Assembly: GCA_947574135.1 (NCBI GenBank) | Contig: CANPIM010000015.1 | Span: 1-58,700, forward strand | DNA: 58,700 nucleotides | Direction of reading: 5' to 3' | Source: an uncultured Lachnospiraceae bacterium | GTDB taxonomy: Bacteria; Bacillota; Clostridia; Lachnospirales; Lachnospiraceae | Part shown: one piece after another, positions 24,769 through 32,594 of the stretch | How positions within the stretch are numbered: the first letter of the stretch is position 1 | Layout of the letters: every line of letters starts with the position of its first letter | Notes under the pieces: model-generated | The model's database searches: none | What the model was told of the DNA's origin: nothing | The model's input: the letters and a program-made list of their open reading frames with translations, nothing else | Position numbers and translations under genes: made by a program

Positions 24769-27486
24769 CTATCGGATAACCAGCACAGCCTTGATCAAAT
24801 ACATAACCGCCAAAAGCTGTCCCACAAAGGCTGCATAGGCCAACCCTCTCTCCGGATTTCGCTCATAGAGCAGCAGCCGGTTCCGGCCCACCAGCATAAG
24901 CGCCGGCAACAGAGGAATCAAATACCGGCCCTGCACTCCCTCAATAGACACATTGCCCATAGGCGTCCAGGTGAGCAGCATTCCCACCAGAATCATGCCA
25001 AAGCTGGCTCCGCACACCAGCACCACCCACCATTTCTGCCAGGCTTTTACATAGAGAGGCTCTTCCCGTGTCTTACACACAGACAAAACCAGCAAAACCA
25101 GGAATAAAATGGGAATGGCCTCAGAGATCTCGATCTCCACCCAGCCCATTTTCTGTCCCACCAGAGACTGGAGGTAAAATCCCAGCTTGTCCGTAAGGGT
25201 ACTCATCATCATGGATACAAAGGCCAGGGGATCCTGAAGAAAATAGCCTATGGTATAGCCTGCCGTGGTGGAGGAGCCCACCGTGCTGGTGGCCTCCGTA
25301 GTGGTCACAATCTGGCTGACCGTGGCGGTATTTCGATTCAAGAAGCTGAGCACAGGCAACAAAACCAGTCCGGCCATGGCAAACAGCTGCACTCCCTTTC
25401 CCCGAAACTTTCTGGCCGGTATCAGCAGGGCCAGGAAGCAGACAGGCAGGTAGACCCCGCTCTTGCCATAGATCATCACCACCGCCAAAGCACCAAGCAC
25501 CAGCATGTCCTTGGGCCGTACCGGCTCCTCCCCGTAGGCCAGGGACAGACACCAGCAGGTGTATAAGATGATCACGCCGCTAATCACCGCATCATAGGAA
25601 AAGGAGGTGCACTGCTGTAAATTCATGGGAAGCACTGCCACCAGAAACAGGGTTATTTTCCCAAAGGGCAGCTTTTTCATTCCCCAGTAGACCAGCAGGG
25701 CAAAAAACAGCAGACTGCACCACCGGGCCAGAAGCATCATGGGCACCGTTCCCAAATGCAGCAGCCTGGCCAGAGTCATTCCCAGCACCGCAGGCAGGTA
25801 TACGATAAAGGGGGCCTGGGTGTCCGAGGTAGCCTCTGCCTCCACCAGCCTGTCATCCTGCACCAGGGAAAAAAGACCATCGTACACAAGCTTGTAATTG
25901 GCCAGGGTGGGCTCGGAGGTAAAGAAAAGCTCTGCGTCATCTGCACGCTTATAGCATTTATTTTCTCCCGCCGACTGGATTCCCAGAAGGGCATTGGAAT
26001 GGCGGTAGCTCATATCAATATGATATTTCTCGTCCGGGGTCATATAGGGCACAATAAGGAAATTGTACACCACACCCAGGCTTAAAATCGTCAAAAGGAA
26101 CACCTTCTCCATGGGCCACCGGCGAATAAACAAAGCCCAGTAAAAGGCCAGAGCCGCCAGCTCAAAGAAGGCAAACATGGCAAAGAAGTATTTTTTCAGA
26201 AACAGATTGAAGTAAAGATGGGCGTTCATACTCAGCCGCCTGGGGCTCTCCTCCCCGTTTACCAGCAGGGTATTTTCCCCATAATATCCCTCTGGGGTCA
26301 CAAACACACTGAGACCGCTTTGGTACAGCTCAGGAGAGAACTCCAGTTCGATTACATACTCATGCCCCCGGATTCCTCTCTGGGAATTGTCAAAAATAAG
26401 CCCCACATATTGTCCGTCCAACAGATCCCCTGCAGACACCTGCGCAGTGCAAAGAAGCTCTCCTGTGGTGACATCCGTGACAGAGGCCACAATGGTACCC
26501 TTGGGCACAAATTCCTCTGACAGATCCATGCGGACTCCCAGCCCAACCAGGTTCTCCTCCTCTGTCACATAGTGCTGCTCCAGATGGGCGCTCTCCTTTG
26601 TAATGGGCAAAAGCTCCTGATTGTCCCGCATAACAGCCACCCGCTCCGTGGTGTTCATGGCCTTTCGAATCTGCACATCATAAACATGGTAAAAGACTAC
26701 GGCCACCAGGCTCAGCAGAAGCCCAAGCCCTAACAGAAGCCGGTATTTCCGGTAAAGCCCAAATAGCCCTTCCATTCTAAGGCCCAGCTTCCCTTTTTCT
26801 TCGGTTTTTCTGTGCGCCGGACCGGAAGCCTCCCTTCCCTCCGTCTCTCTGTCACATACCGCATACAGCATCAGACCCAGCAGTATGAGCATGGCAAAGC
26901 GGAGCAGTGGCTGCTTCACATGATGAACCTGGGTCCGGTAAATAGCATTGTAGATCAAATTACGGGAGAGCGCCTGTCCGTTTTCTAAGCTCTCCCCGGG
27001 AGTGTCTGCCTCCGTATTCAGCCAGATAAAGGGACCCTTGTCTACATCTTCCCCCCGAATCTCCACCTCCAGGATTTCCGGCCGGCAATCCTGCTCAAGG
27101 GAAACCCCCAGAAAGGCCTCCTCCTTCAAATCGGAAAGCAAATGCCGCTCTTCACCCAGCCGCTCTTTGGTGTTCCCGTCCCGGGCTGTCACTACCACGG
27201 TCCCCTGGGTAAAGGTCTGCCCCCCGGCAGTAAAATAAAAGGAGATATCCTCCAGGATCTCCTCCTCTGCCGGATAGCGAAAGGTTAGCACCGTTTCGTC
27301 CGTAATCTCCTGCGTTTTCAGGGTTAGAGAGGGTTTCCCCACTCCCTCCAGCCCCTTTGCAATCAGTTTTTCATGGGGAAGGGCTATGCTGACAGCCATA
27401 TACAGAAATGCCAGAAGCAGATATCCCTGCAGACACCGTTTTCGGTTCCTGCCAAGCCACACGTTCCACTTTTTTATTTTCTCCAT
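24769..27486 (-). CDS. DUF2142 large membrane protein with two extracellular domains
   Basis: 905 residues. The C-terminal half is the DUF2142 polytopic region, including PYMTPDEKYHIDMSYRHSN near residue 490, where the DE pair is characteristic, and about ten membrane segments. The N-terminal half holds two similar arrangements: a membrane helix, then a beta-rich extracellular domain of about 150 residues (about 40-190 and 275-430), each ending in an N-rich/aromatic stretch before the next helices. DUF2142 proteins occur in polysaccharide clusters and may be lipid-linked-sugar glycosyltransferases or polymerases, but no activity is assigned. It heads the polysaccharide part of the transcript, 131 bp after the HPr gene. 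Confidence 0.8.
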   Translation of the reverse strand: MEKIKKWNVWLGRNRKRCLQGYLLLAFLYMAVSIALPHEKLIAKGLEGVGKPSLTLKTQEITDETVLTFRYPAEEEILEDISFYFTAGGQTFTQGTVVVTARDGNTKERLGEERHLLSDLKEEAFLGVSLEQDCRPEILEVEIRGEDVDKGPFIWLNTEADTPGESLENGQALSRNLIYNAIYRTQVHHVKQPLLRFAMLILLGLMLYAVCDRETEGREASGPAHRKTEEKGKLGLRMEGLFGLYRKYRLLLGLGLLLSLVAVVFYHVYDVQIRKAMNTTERVAVMRDNQELLPITKESAHLEQHYVTEEENLVGLGVRMDLSEEFVPKGTIVASVTDVTTGELLCTAQVSAGDLLDGQYVGLIFDNSQRGIRGHEYVIELEFSPELYQSGLSVFVTPEGYYGENTLLVNGEESPRRLSMNAHLYFNLFLKKYFFAMFAFFELAALAFYWALFIRRWPMEKVFLLTILSLGVVYNFLIVPYMTPDEKYHIDMSYRHSNALLGIQSAGENKCYKRADDAELFFTSEPTLANYKLVYDGLFSLVQDDRLVEAEATSDTQAPFIVYLPAVLGMTLARLLHLGTVPMMLLARWCSLLFFALLVYWGMKKLPFGKITLFLVAVLPMNLQQCTSFSYDAVISGVIILYTCWCLSLAYGEEPVRPKDMLVLGALAVVMIYGKSGVYLPVCFLALLIPARKFRGKGVQLFAMAGLVLLPVLSFLNRNTATVSQIVTTTEATSTVGSSTTAGYTIGYFLQDPLAFVSMMMSTLTDKLGFYLQSLVGQKMGWVEIEISEAIPILFLVLLVLSVCKTREEPLYVKAWQKWWVVLVCGASFGMILVGMLLTWTPMGNVSIEGVQGRYLIPLLPALMLVGRNRLLLYERNPERGLAYAAFVGQLLAVMYLIKAVLVIR

Positions 27487-27512
27487 TCCAACCTCCGCTG
27501 CCTCCGGTTTTT

Positions 27513-27556
27513 ACAGACTGGTAACAGGCAGGCCGGATTTTTTCCAGTCTGCCTGT
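27513..27556 (-). promoter_or_regulatory. Two mutually exclusive hairpins upstream of the DUF2142 gene
   Basis: In the minus-strand RNA, ACAGGCAG (27556-27549) can pair with CTGCCTGT (27531-27524), or CAGACTGG (27551-27544) can pair with CCAGTCTG (27521-27514). The 5' arms share three bases, so only one stem can form. The second ends about 10 bases before the ribosome binding region of DUF2142. This resembles a switch or attenuator, but no clear T-run follows. Confidence 0.4.
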
Positions 27557-27617
27557 CCCCCATCAACTCCCGCTCCGGTACTGTTTCCATACTTAAAAGC
27601 CCCAAAAGCCTTACCTG

Positions 27618-27881
27618 CTATTCTCCCAGGCCACTCTCAATGGCATCCACCAAGGTCTTTAAGGCCCGCTCCTCGTCAGCGCCGCTGCAGATCATCTCTA
27701 TCTCGTCGCCGGATTTGACACATGCCCCCAGCACGCTCAAAACACTCTTAGCATTGGCTGTGGTATCCCCAAAGGTAAAGGTAATCAGGGACTTAAACTG
27801 CATGGCGGTCTTGCACAATATTCCTGCTGGACGCAGGTGCAGGCCTGTCGGATTCTTGATGACTACTTTTTTGCTTACCAT
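27618..27881 (-). CDS. HPr-family phosphocarrier protein
   Basis: 87 residues, the standard HPr length. It has NPTGLHLRPA with the phosphoryl-accepting His15 and NAKSVLSVLG with the regulatory Ser46, so it has both the Enzyme I-dependent site and the site used by HPr kinase. It is therefore a true HPr candidate rather than a Crh-type variant lacking His15. No other PTS gene is nearby. It lies 62 bp after cdaR and starts after GGGAGG. As a catabolite-control factor it could connect to the sugar operons in the window, although nothing here shows that directly. Confidence 0.9.
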   Translation of the reverse strand: MVSKKVVIKNPTGLHLRPAGILCKTAMQFKSLITFTFGDTTANAKSVLSVLGACVKSGDEIEMICSGADEERALKTLVDAIESGLGE

Positions 27882-27943
27882 AGTAAAACCTCCCGTTCTT
27901 ATATCCTTTGCTCACCTTTTATACTTCCCCAATTCTTAATCCT

Positions 27944-29467
27944 TCAATCAACGTCCTCAGCGCTTCCGGCGCTTTCACTTCCCCCGGTGCCCTCCGCACT
28001 GCCACTTCCGGCACTTCCGTTTCCTACGGTGCCCTCTGTACTGCCACTTCCGGCACTTCCGCTTCCTACGGTGCCCTCTGCACTGCCACTTCCGCTTCCG
28101 GCACCTTCTCCGGCACTTCCGCCCGTATTCCCGGCACTTCCCCCGGTACCACTTCCGGTTTCTTCCTCCTTGTCTCCCGTATCAATATCCGGCAGCTCAG
28201 AATTGCCGAGACCGCTGGTTCCTTTTAACAGCTCATATTCCACAGATACCTCAGCATCCACACTGTATTTCTCGGGCGTATGTATCTCCAGCTTGCCTGT
28301 ACGGGTTCCGGGTTTGCTGCCTCCGGACACGCGCAGAATGGCAATGATCTCCTCTGTATCCAACACCTGCAGATCTTCCTCCAGGGCGCTAATCCGAAGA
28401 GAAATCTCCTTCAGATCTCCAAAATCCACACTGTAGCCTTTGGGGATTCCCGTGAGAGCCACCTGGGAAATGGGAATGGTAACCTCTGTGGTCTGCATCC
28501 TCTCGATTTCCACTGTGACTACCGCCAAGCCGTCCGCCGCCTCGTCCACCAGACGAATATTCTCCGGCAAATACTGACTTATGGGAATCTCCACTGTCTG
28601 GGTCTCCATAAAGCCGTCAATGTTCACTGCCTCATTGGGTATGGTAATCGCCGTCAGGCCCTGGAGCGCCTCCACGGTACCTGCGATCTCAATGGTCTCC
28701 GGTTTAAAGTTTATGCCTCTGTATACGGCCCCGGTGCCAGCCGTGCCGGACACACCAAACCGAAGGGAAACCTCTTTGGTTTTCAACATGTTGATGCGCA
28801 CCGCCATGCCGGAGGTCTTGCCATTGTACTGGAGATAGGTGGTATCCAGCTGATCCCCGTCCGTATTCAACATCTTCAGGCTGCAAACCACCGTGTCGTC
28901 GGCCGTGCGCCCTGTCACATCCACCTCAGCCTCAATGCGCTTGATACGCTCAATAATAGACACCGGGCCGGTTACCTTGATAACTCTCTGCTCCGGGACC
29001 ATCTCGCCTACCACATAGCCGCTGCCCGGGGTTCCTCTGGGCTTCACCACCACATTGAATTCCTCGGTAGCCGAATCCTCAATGCTCACCTTCACATTAT
29101 TTCTGCTCTTCTTAATGTCGGCAGTGCTTACATTTCTGTCCATGCAGGTCACATTGATGGCAATCAGGTTATCATATTGGATATCCTTCTCCATATCTGC
29201 GGTAGCTACAAAATCCGCACTGGTCAGATTCCGGTGCACAGAACGCCTGGTGGTGACTGTCACCGAAATCACATCGCTTTCATCCTCAATTTTATATACT
29301 TTTCCCTTGCTGGTAATGGCATTCTCATTGAGTATAGACACCCGAATACCTGTGTAGGTCTCTGTGCGCACCGGATCCACCTCATTGGCCACAACCAGCC
29401 AGAAAAGCACGGCAGAGATCACGGAAAGTATTTTCAGGGCCAGGTTATTTGTCAGCTTTTTCTTCAT
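27944..29467 (-). CDS. cdaR: CdaR, YbbR-domain regulator of diadenylate cyclase
   Basis: 507 residues from the ATG at 29467, which follows GGAAGGGG; a longer frame begins upstream within cdaA. A single N-terminal membrane helix (LALKILSVISAVLFWLVVANEV, about residues 8-30) leads to four extracellular YbbR repeats of about 85-100 residues each. CdaR proteins bind and modulate CdaA. After about residue 430 the chain becomes a Gly/Ser/Glu-rich tail containing three 14-residue repeats, absent from typical CdaR. It overlaps the end of cdaA by 23 bp, which implies translational coupling. Confidence 0.9.
   Translation of the reverse strand: MKKKLTNNLALKILSVISAVLFWLVVANEVDPVRTETYTGIRVSILNENAITSKGKVYKIEDESDVISVTVTTRRSVHRNLTSADFVATADMEKDIQYDNLIAINVTCMDRNVSTADIKKSRNNVKVSIEDSATEEFNVVVKPRGTPGSGYVVGEMVPEQRVIKVTGPVSIIERIKRIEAEVDVTGRTADDTVVCSLKMLNTDGDQLDTTYLQYNGKTSGMAVRINMLKTKEVSLRFGVSGTAGTGAVYRGINFKPETIEIAGTVEALQGLTAITIPNEAVNIDGFMETQTVEIPISQYLPENIRLVDEAADGLAVVTVEIERMQTTEVTIPISQVALTGIPKGYSVDFGDLKEISLRISALEEDLQVLDTEEIIAILRVSGGSKPGTRTGKLEIHTPEKYSVDAEVSVEYELLKGTSGLGNSELPDIDTGDKEEETGSGTGGSAGNTGGSAGEGAGSGSGSAEGTVGSGSAGSGSTEGTVGNGSAGSGSAEGTGGSESAGSAEDVD
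27968..28093 (-). repeat. Three 42-bp repeats encoding the CdaR tail
   Basis: Three adjacent 14-residue units of the form GSGSAEGTVGSGSA (units 2 and 3 each differ at two or three positions) at the C-terminus of CdaR, followed by GSAEDVD and the stop. Less regular Gly/Ser/Thr sequence continues to about 28160. The DNA copies are similar enough to allow slippage. Confidence 0.8.
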
Positions 29468-30323
29468 GCTTACCCCTTCCTTTCCACAATCTGAATTTCC
29501 GGGCATCCTGGCTCTTATCCTGCAGCATAGACAGACGGTGTCTCAGCTCCTGGGGATCCACATTCCGAAACAGCTCTCCCTCCATGGCCACAGACACATA
29601 CCCTGTCTCCTCCGACACCACAATGGTGAGAGAATCCGTCACCTCGCTGATTCCCACAGCTGCCCGGTGTCGGGTACCCAGCTCTTTGCTTAAAAGCAGA
29701 TTGTCTGACAAGGGCAGATAGCAGGTGGCCGACACAATGCGGTTTCCCCGAATAAGCACAGCCCCGTCATGGAGAGGCGTGTTGTGTTCAAAAATATTAA
29801 TCAACAGCTGGCTGGACAAGAGAGAATCCAGGCTAATCCCTGTTCTCTCATACTCTCCCAGAGGTGTATTTCGCTCAATGACCATGAGGGCCCCTGTTTT
29901 TACCTTTCCCATTTCAAAGGACGCCTTTACGATTTCATTGATCACCCGATCCGTAAAGCGCACCTCCGTGTCCTTGGCACTCTCAAAGCTGAATACAGAG
30001 CTGATTAGGTTCTGCCGCCCAAGCTGCTCCAGGGCCTTTCGAAGCTCAGGCTGGAACACAATCACCAGGGCCGTAACACCAATGCTAAATACATTGCGGA
30101 ACAGCCACAAAATAGTGCTCATCTGAAAAATCCCGGCAAAAGCCACAATAATGGCCACTACGGCAAAGCCCTTTAGCAGGGCCCAGGTTCTGGTCCGCTT
30201 AATCCAAACCATGACCTGATAAATGATAAAGGAAAGAATGATGATTTCCGCAATATCAGTTTTGGTAATTCCCGAAAATGAATCCAAGCGTATATATCGC
30301 TGTATAAAACTGCTGATATTCAT
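29445..30323 (-). CDS. cdaA: CdaA diadenylate cyclase
   Basis: 292 residues. Three N-terminal membrane helices (about residues 20-100) precede the DAC domain. The catalytic motifs are HDGAVLIRGNRI and GTRHRAAVGISE, together with the TYLPLSDN-like strand. The enzyme makes cyclic di-AMP from two ATP at the membrane and is essential or near-essential in many Firmicutes. I chose the ATG at 30323 because GAGAAAGG abuts the ATG at 30332. It overlaps cdaR; glmM, often third in this operon, is not present. Two unrecognised membrane protein genes lie just upstream. Confidence 0.93.
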   Translation of the reverse strand: MNISSFIQRYIRLDSFSGITKTDIAEIIILSFIIYQVMVWIKRTRTWALLKGFAVVAIIVAFAGIFQMSTILWLFRNVFSIGVTALVIVFQPELRKALEQLGRQNLISSVFSFESAKDTEVRFTDRVINEIVKASFEMGKVKTGALMVIERNTPLGEYERTGISLDSLLSSQLLINIFEHNTPLHDGAVLIRGNRIVSATCYLPLSDNLLLSKELGTRHRAAVGISEVTDSLTIVVSEETGYVSVAMEGELFRNVDPQELRHRLSMLQDKSQDARKFRLWKGRGKHEEKADK

Positions 30324-30352
30324 TTCATGCATCCTTTCTCAACATAACAGAT

Positions 30353-31390
30353 TTACATTCTGGAGCTGCTCCTCCCACTTCCGGAGGGCTTGTGAGCCGG
30401 CTGCTGCCCCTTGGAGGCTGCTTTGGCCGGACTCCTGGAGGAGGAGCTTTTGGGCTGGCTCTTCCTCTGGGTGTTGATTTTCTTTACCTTTTTATCTGAA
30501 ACTGCAATGGTAATCTTGGGAACCGCTTTTACATAATAGTAATACTCATCGTCCTCAAATTGCACATATTCTGTCCGGGAATAGTCCACGCTGAACAGAA
30601 AGAACTGTAAAACCACCGCCACTCCCATGGCCACCAGGCTTCCCAGAATCAGGGACAGCACTCCGATAGTGGTCTGAAGCATAATATTTCCCACCAGGAC
30701 CACTAAAAACTCCGTAATGGTCCCCATAATAATGGCTGCATACCAGGCATAGTCCACAGACATTTTCCGAATCACATAGACCAGCAAAATGGTTAAAGAA
30801 AAGGCAACAATCAACAGCAGCATTTCCTTATTATTAACCACATTTTCAAAGAGATTCAGAAGCTTCTGCTGCATGGTCTCCGAACCTGATTCGCTGAGCA
30901 TGGCCGTGTTAAGCTTCATATAATGAAGCAGATAATAAACCACAGTGCCGCAGGCCACCGGTATGGCTGCCACCGGGGTCCCCACCAGTCCCATCACCAG
31001 GGGAAGCACATAGGGAACCTTAAAGGCAAAGGCAATGGGAACCGCCACCAAAAGATACCCCTGCTCCGGCGCCATCCGAAAATAAACCAGGAGCATAATC
31101 AGAATCAAAACAGCGGCCACGGCAAAGACCTCCAGGGATAACGCATAGGCATGAGCCAGGATTAGGATCCCTGCAAAAACCGCAATCATATTTACCGGCA
31201 AAAGACAACAGGCCAGGGCCAGAACCAGAGGGATGGTAGGGCTTTTCAGCCTGGTCATAAAGCCCACATTCATATTAATCATTAAAAAAGCCAGAAAAGC
31301 CAGCAGAAATTTCCACATGGGCGTGGTGTATATCTCTGCCCTGGCATAAAATAATTTTAATTTTTCCCTAAATTCCAGTAAAGTCGTCAT
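30353..31390 (-). CDS. Unrecognised multi-spanning membrane protein upstream of cdaA
   Basis: 345 residues from the ATG at 31390, which follows GGAGGAACGAAGG; it overlaps the upstream gene by 23 bp. There are about eight hydrophobic segments between residues 25 and 260, including MWKFLLAFLAFLMINMNVGFM. A cytosolic-looking domain with EYVQFEDDEYYYYVKAVPKITI then leads to a basic Lys/Ser/Arg-rich tail rich in KSSSSRSP-type sequence. I do not recognise the family. Gene order suggests a function related to c-di-AMP, the cell envelope or both. The charged disordered tail might bind nucleic acid, lipid or a partner protein (inference). Confidence 0.7.
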   Translation of the reverse strand: MTTLLEFREKLKLFYARAEIYTTPMWKFLLAFLAFLMINMNVGFMTRLKSPTIPLVLALACCLLPVNMIAVFAGILILAHAYALSLEVFAVAAVLILIMLLVYFRMAPEQGYLLVAVPIAFAFKVPYVLPLVMGLVGTPVAAIPVACGTVVYYLLHYMKLNTAMLSESGSETMQQKLLNLFENVVNNKEMLLLIVAFSLTILLVYVIRKMSVDYAWYAAIIMGTITEFLVVLVGNIMLQTTIGVLSLILGSLVAMGVAVVLQFFLFSVDYSRTEYVQFEDDEYYYYVKAVPKITIAVSDKKVKKINTQRKSQPKSSSSRSPAKAASKGQQPAHKPSGSGRSSSRM

Positions 31391-31823
31391 CTTCCTTCGT
31401 TCCTCCTGCGGTATGCTTGCCAGTCCCGGTCTTTCCCTCCGCATCGTAAATCCCGGAAATGTGCTTTAAAATCTGGTAATACCCGGCAAGGCTTTTTCTG
31501 TTTTTCATGTACCTCCAGCTGTAGTACACGTATGTGATAATCAGATAAACCACAAGCCCCGCCACATAGAGAGTAATCACCTGCTCGGAAAATGCAGCCA
31601 AGTCCATTTTATGAATATTGCTCATCAGGTATTCCATATTCTTGAATGCCCAGATCCCGGCGCAGAGCGCAAAAGCCAGCGTATAGCTGACCCAGCTCCA
31701 GATCAGGTTTACGCTGATATAGTCGCCACGAAAGTAGCGGTTTATGGGAATGGTTTTTTTCCCCTCGTGGGTCTCATAGGCTGCGGCTTTTGTCATCAGC
31801 CTGATTTTTTCCTCATTTAACAT
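31368..31823 (-). CDS. Unrecognised small membrane protein
   Basis: 151 residues. A short hydrophilic N-terminus (EKIRLMTKAAAYE) precedes two membrane segments: WSWVSYTLAFALCAGIWAF near residue 45 and VITLYVAGLVVYLIITYVYY near residue 85. A cytosolic tail with SLAGYYQILKHISGIYDAEGK ends acidic. AAGGAG lies 5 bp before the ATG. Its 23-bp overlap with the next membrane protein gene suggests that the two products work together. No family was recognised. Confidence 0.7.
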   Translation of the reverse strand: MLNEEKIRLMTKAAAYETHEGKKTIPINRYFRGDYISVNLIWSWVSYTLAFALCAGIWAFKNMEYLMSNIHKMDLAAFSEQVITLYVAGLVVYLIITYVYYSWRYMKNRKSLAGYYQILKHISGIYDAEGKTGTGKHTAGGTKEDDDFTGI

Positions 31824-31856
31824 AAGACACTCCTTTATCCGCTTAGTATATCACAT

Positions 31857-32594
31857 TTAACGGCCGCTTCCAATACTAATACACAAAAAATACACCTTTC
31901 TTACTCCCTTTTCCCGAAGCCTTCGGGCGGCGGCATCCATGGTGCTTCCCGTGGTATAAATGTCGTCTATGAGAATGACCGTCTTATATTTTACAGAATC
32001 CGCACTGATATGAAACGCTGTTTTTAAATTCTCCCGGCGCTGCCGCTCATTCAGCTGCTTCTGGGGAAGGGTCTTTTTTCCACGCCGAAGGATTCCTGTA
32101 TCCACCGGCACACCCCACCATCGTCCCAGCTCCCGGGCTACCAGCTCCGCCTGGTTATAACCCCTTTTGCGCTTTCTGGAAGGGTGTAAGGGAATGGGAA
32201 TCAGCGCCTCCGGCTGCCACCGGCTGGCCAACGCATAGAAGCTCTTTGCCATTTCCCGGGCATAAAACTTTCCGTATTCCCGGCGTCCATGATACTTAAA
32301 GGCCGCAATAGAGGCCCGCATACAGTCATCATAGCGAAACAGGGCCCGGCCTCTGTCAAAATCATGGGGTCTTTTCCTACAGCTCTCGCAGTATTCTCTG
32401 TCCGCCATGCCCTCCAGAGGCTTTCCGCATTTCATGCAAAAGGGCTCTTTTATATAGGTAAGCCGGCCTCTGCAGGCGTCACAGGCAAGCCCCTCCCCCA
32501 GAGAAACCACCTCATGACAAATGGGGCATCTGGGCGGATAAATAAGATCGAATAGTCTGGGAAAGACCGGAATAACGTTTCTGCTCACTCTCAT
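31857..32594 (-). CDS. comF: ComF family phosphoribosyltransferase-like protein
   Basis: 245 residues. The N-terminal zinc-binding part has CPICHE and CDACRG, then CMKCGKP and CESCRKR: four Cys pairs. The C-terminal domain has the PRPP-binding signature VILIDDIYTTGST and a GYNQAELVARELG segment typical of ComFC. In competent bacteria it is needed for DNA uptake, and it is widely conserved even in bacteria not known to be competent. The start overlaps the end of recD2 by 83 bp, an unusually long overlap; no internal start was better. Confidence 0.9.
   Translation of the reverse strand: MRVSRNVIPVFPRLFDLIYPPRCPICHEVVSLGEGLACDACRGRLTYIKEPFCMKCGKPLEGMADREYCESCRKRPHDFDRGRALFRYDDCMRASIAAFKYHGRREYGKFYAREMAKSFYALASRWQPEALIPIPLHPSRKRKRGYNQAELVARELGRWWGVPVDTGILRRGKKTLPQKQLNERQRRENLKTAFHISADSVKYKTVILIDDIYTTGSTMDAAARRLREKGVRKVYFLCISIGSGR

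Noticed and set aside
27837-28436. Plus-strand open frame of 199 codons rich in Pro/Ser/Leu
   Set aside because: It is antisense to the CdaR tail and the HPr gene; its repeats are a shadow of the CdaR repeats and it has no ribosome binding site.
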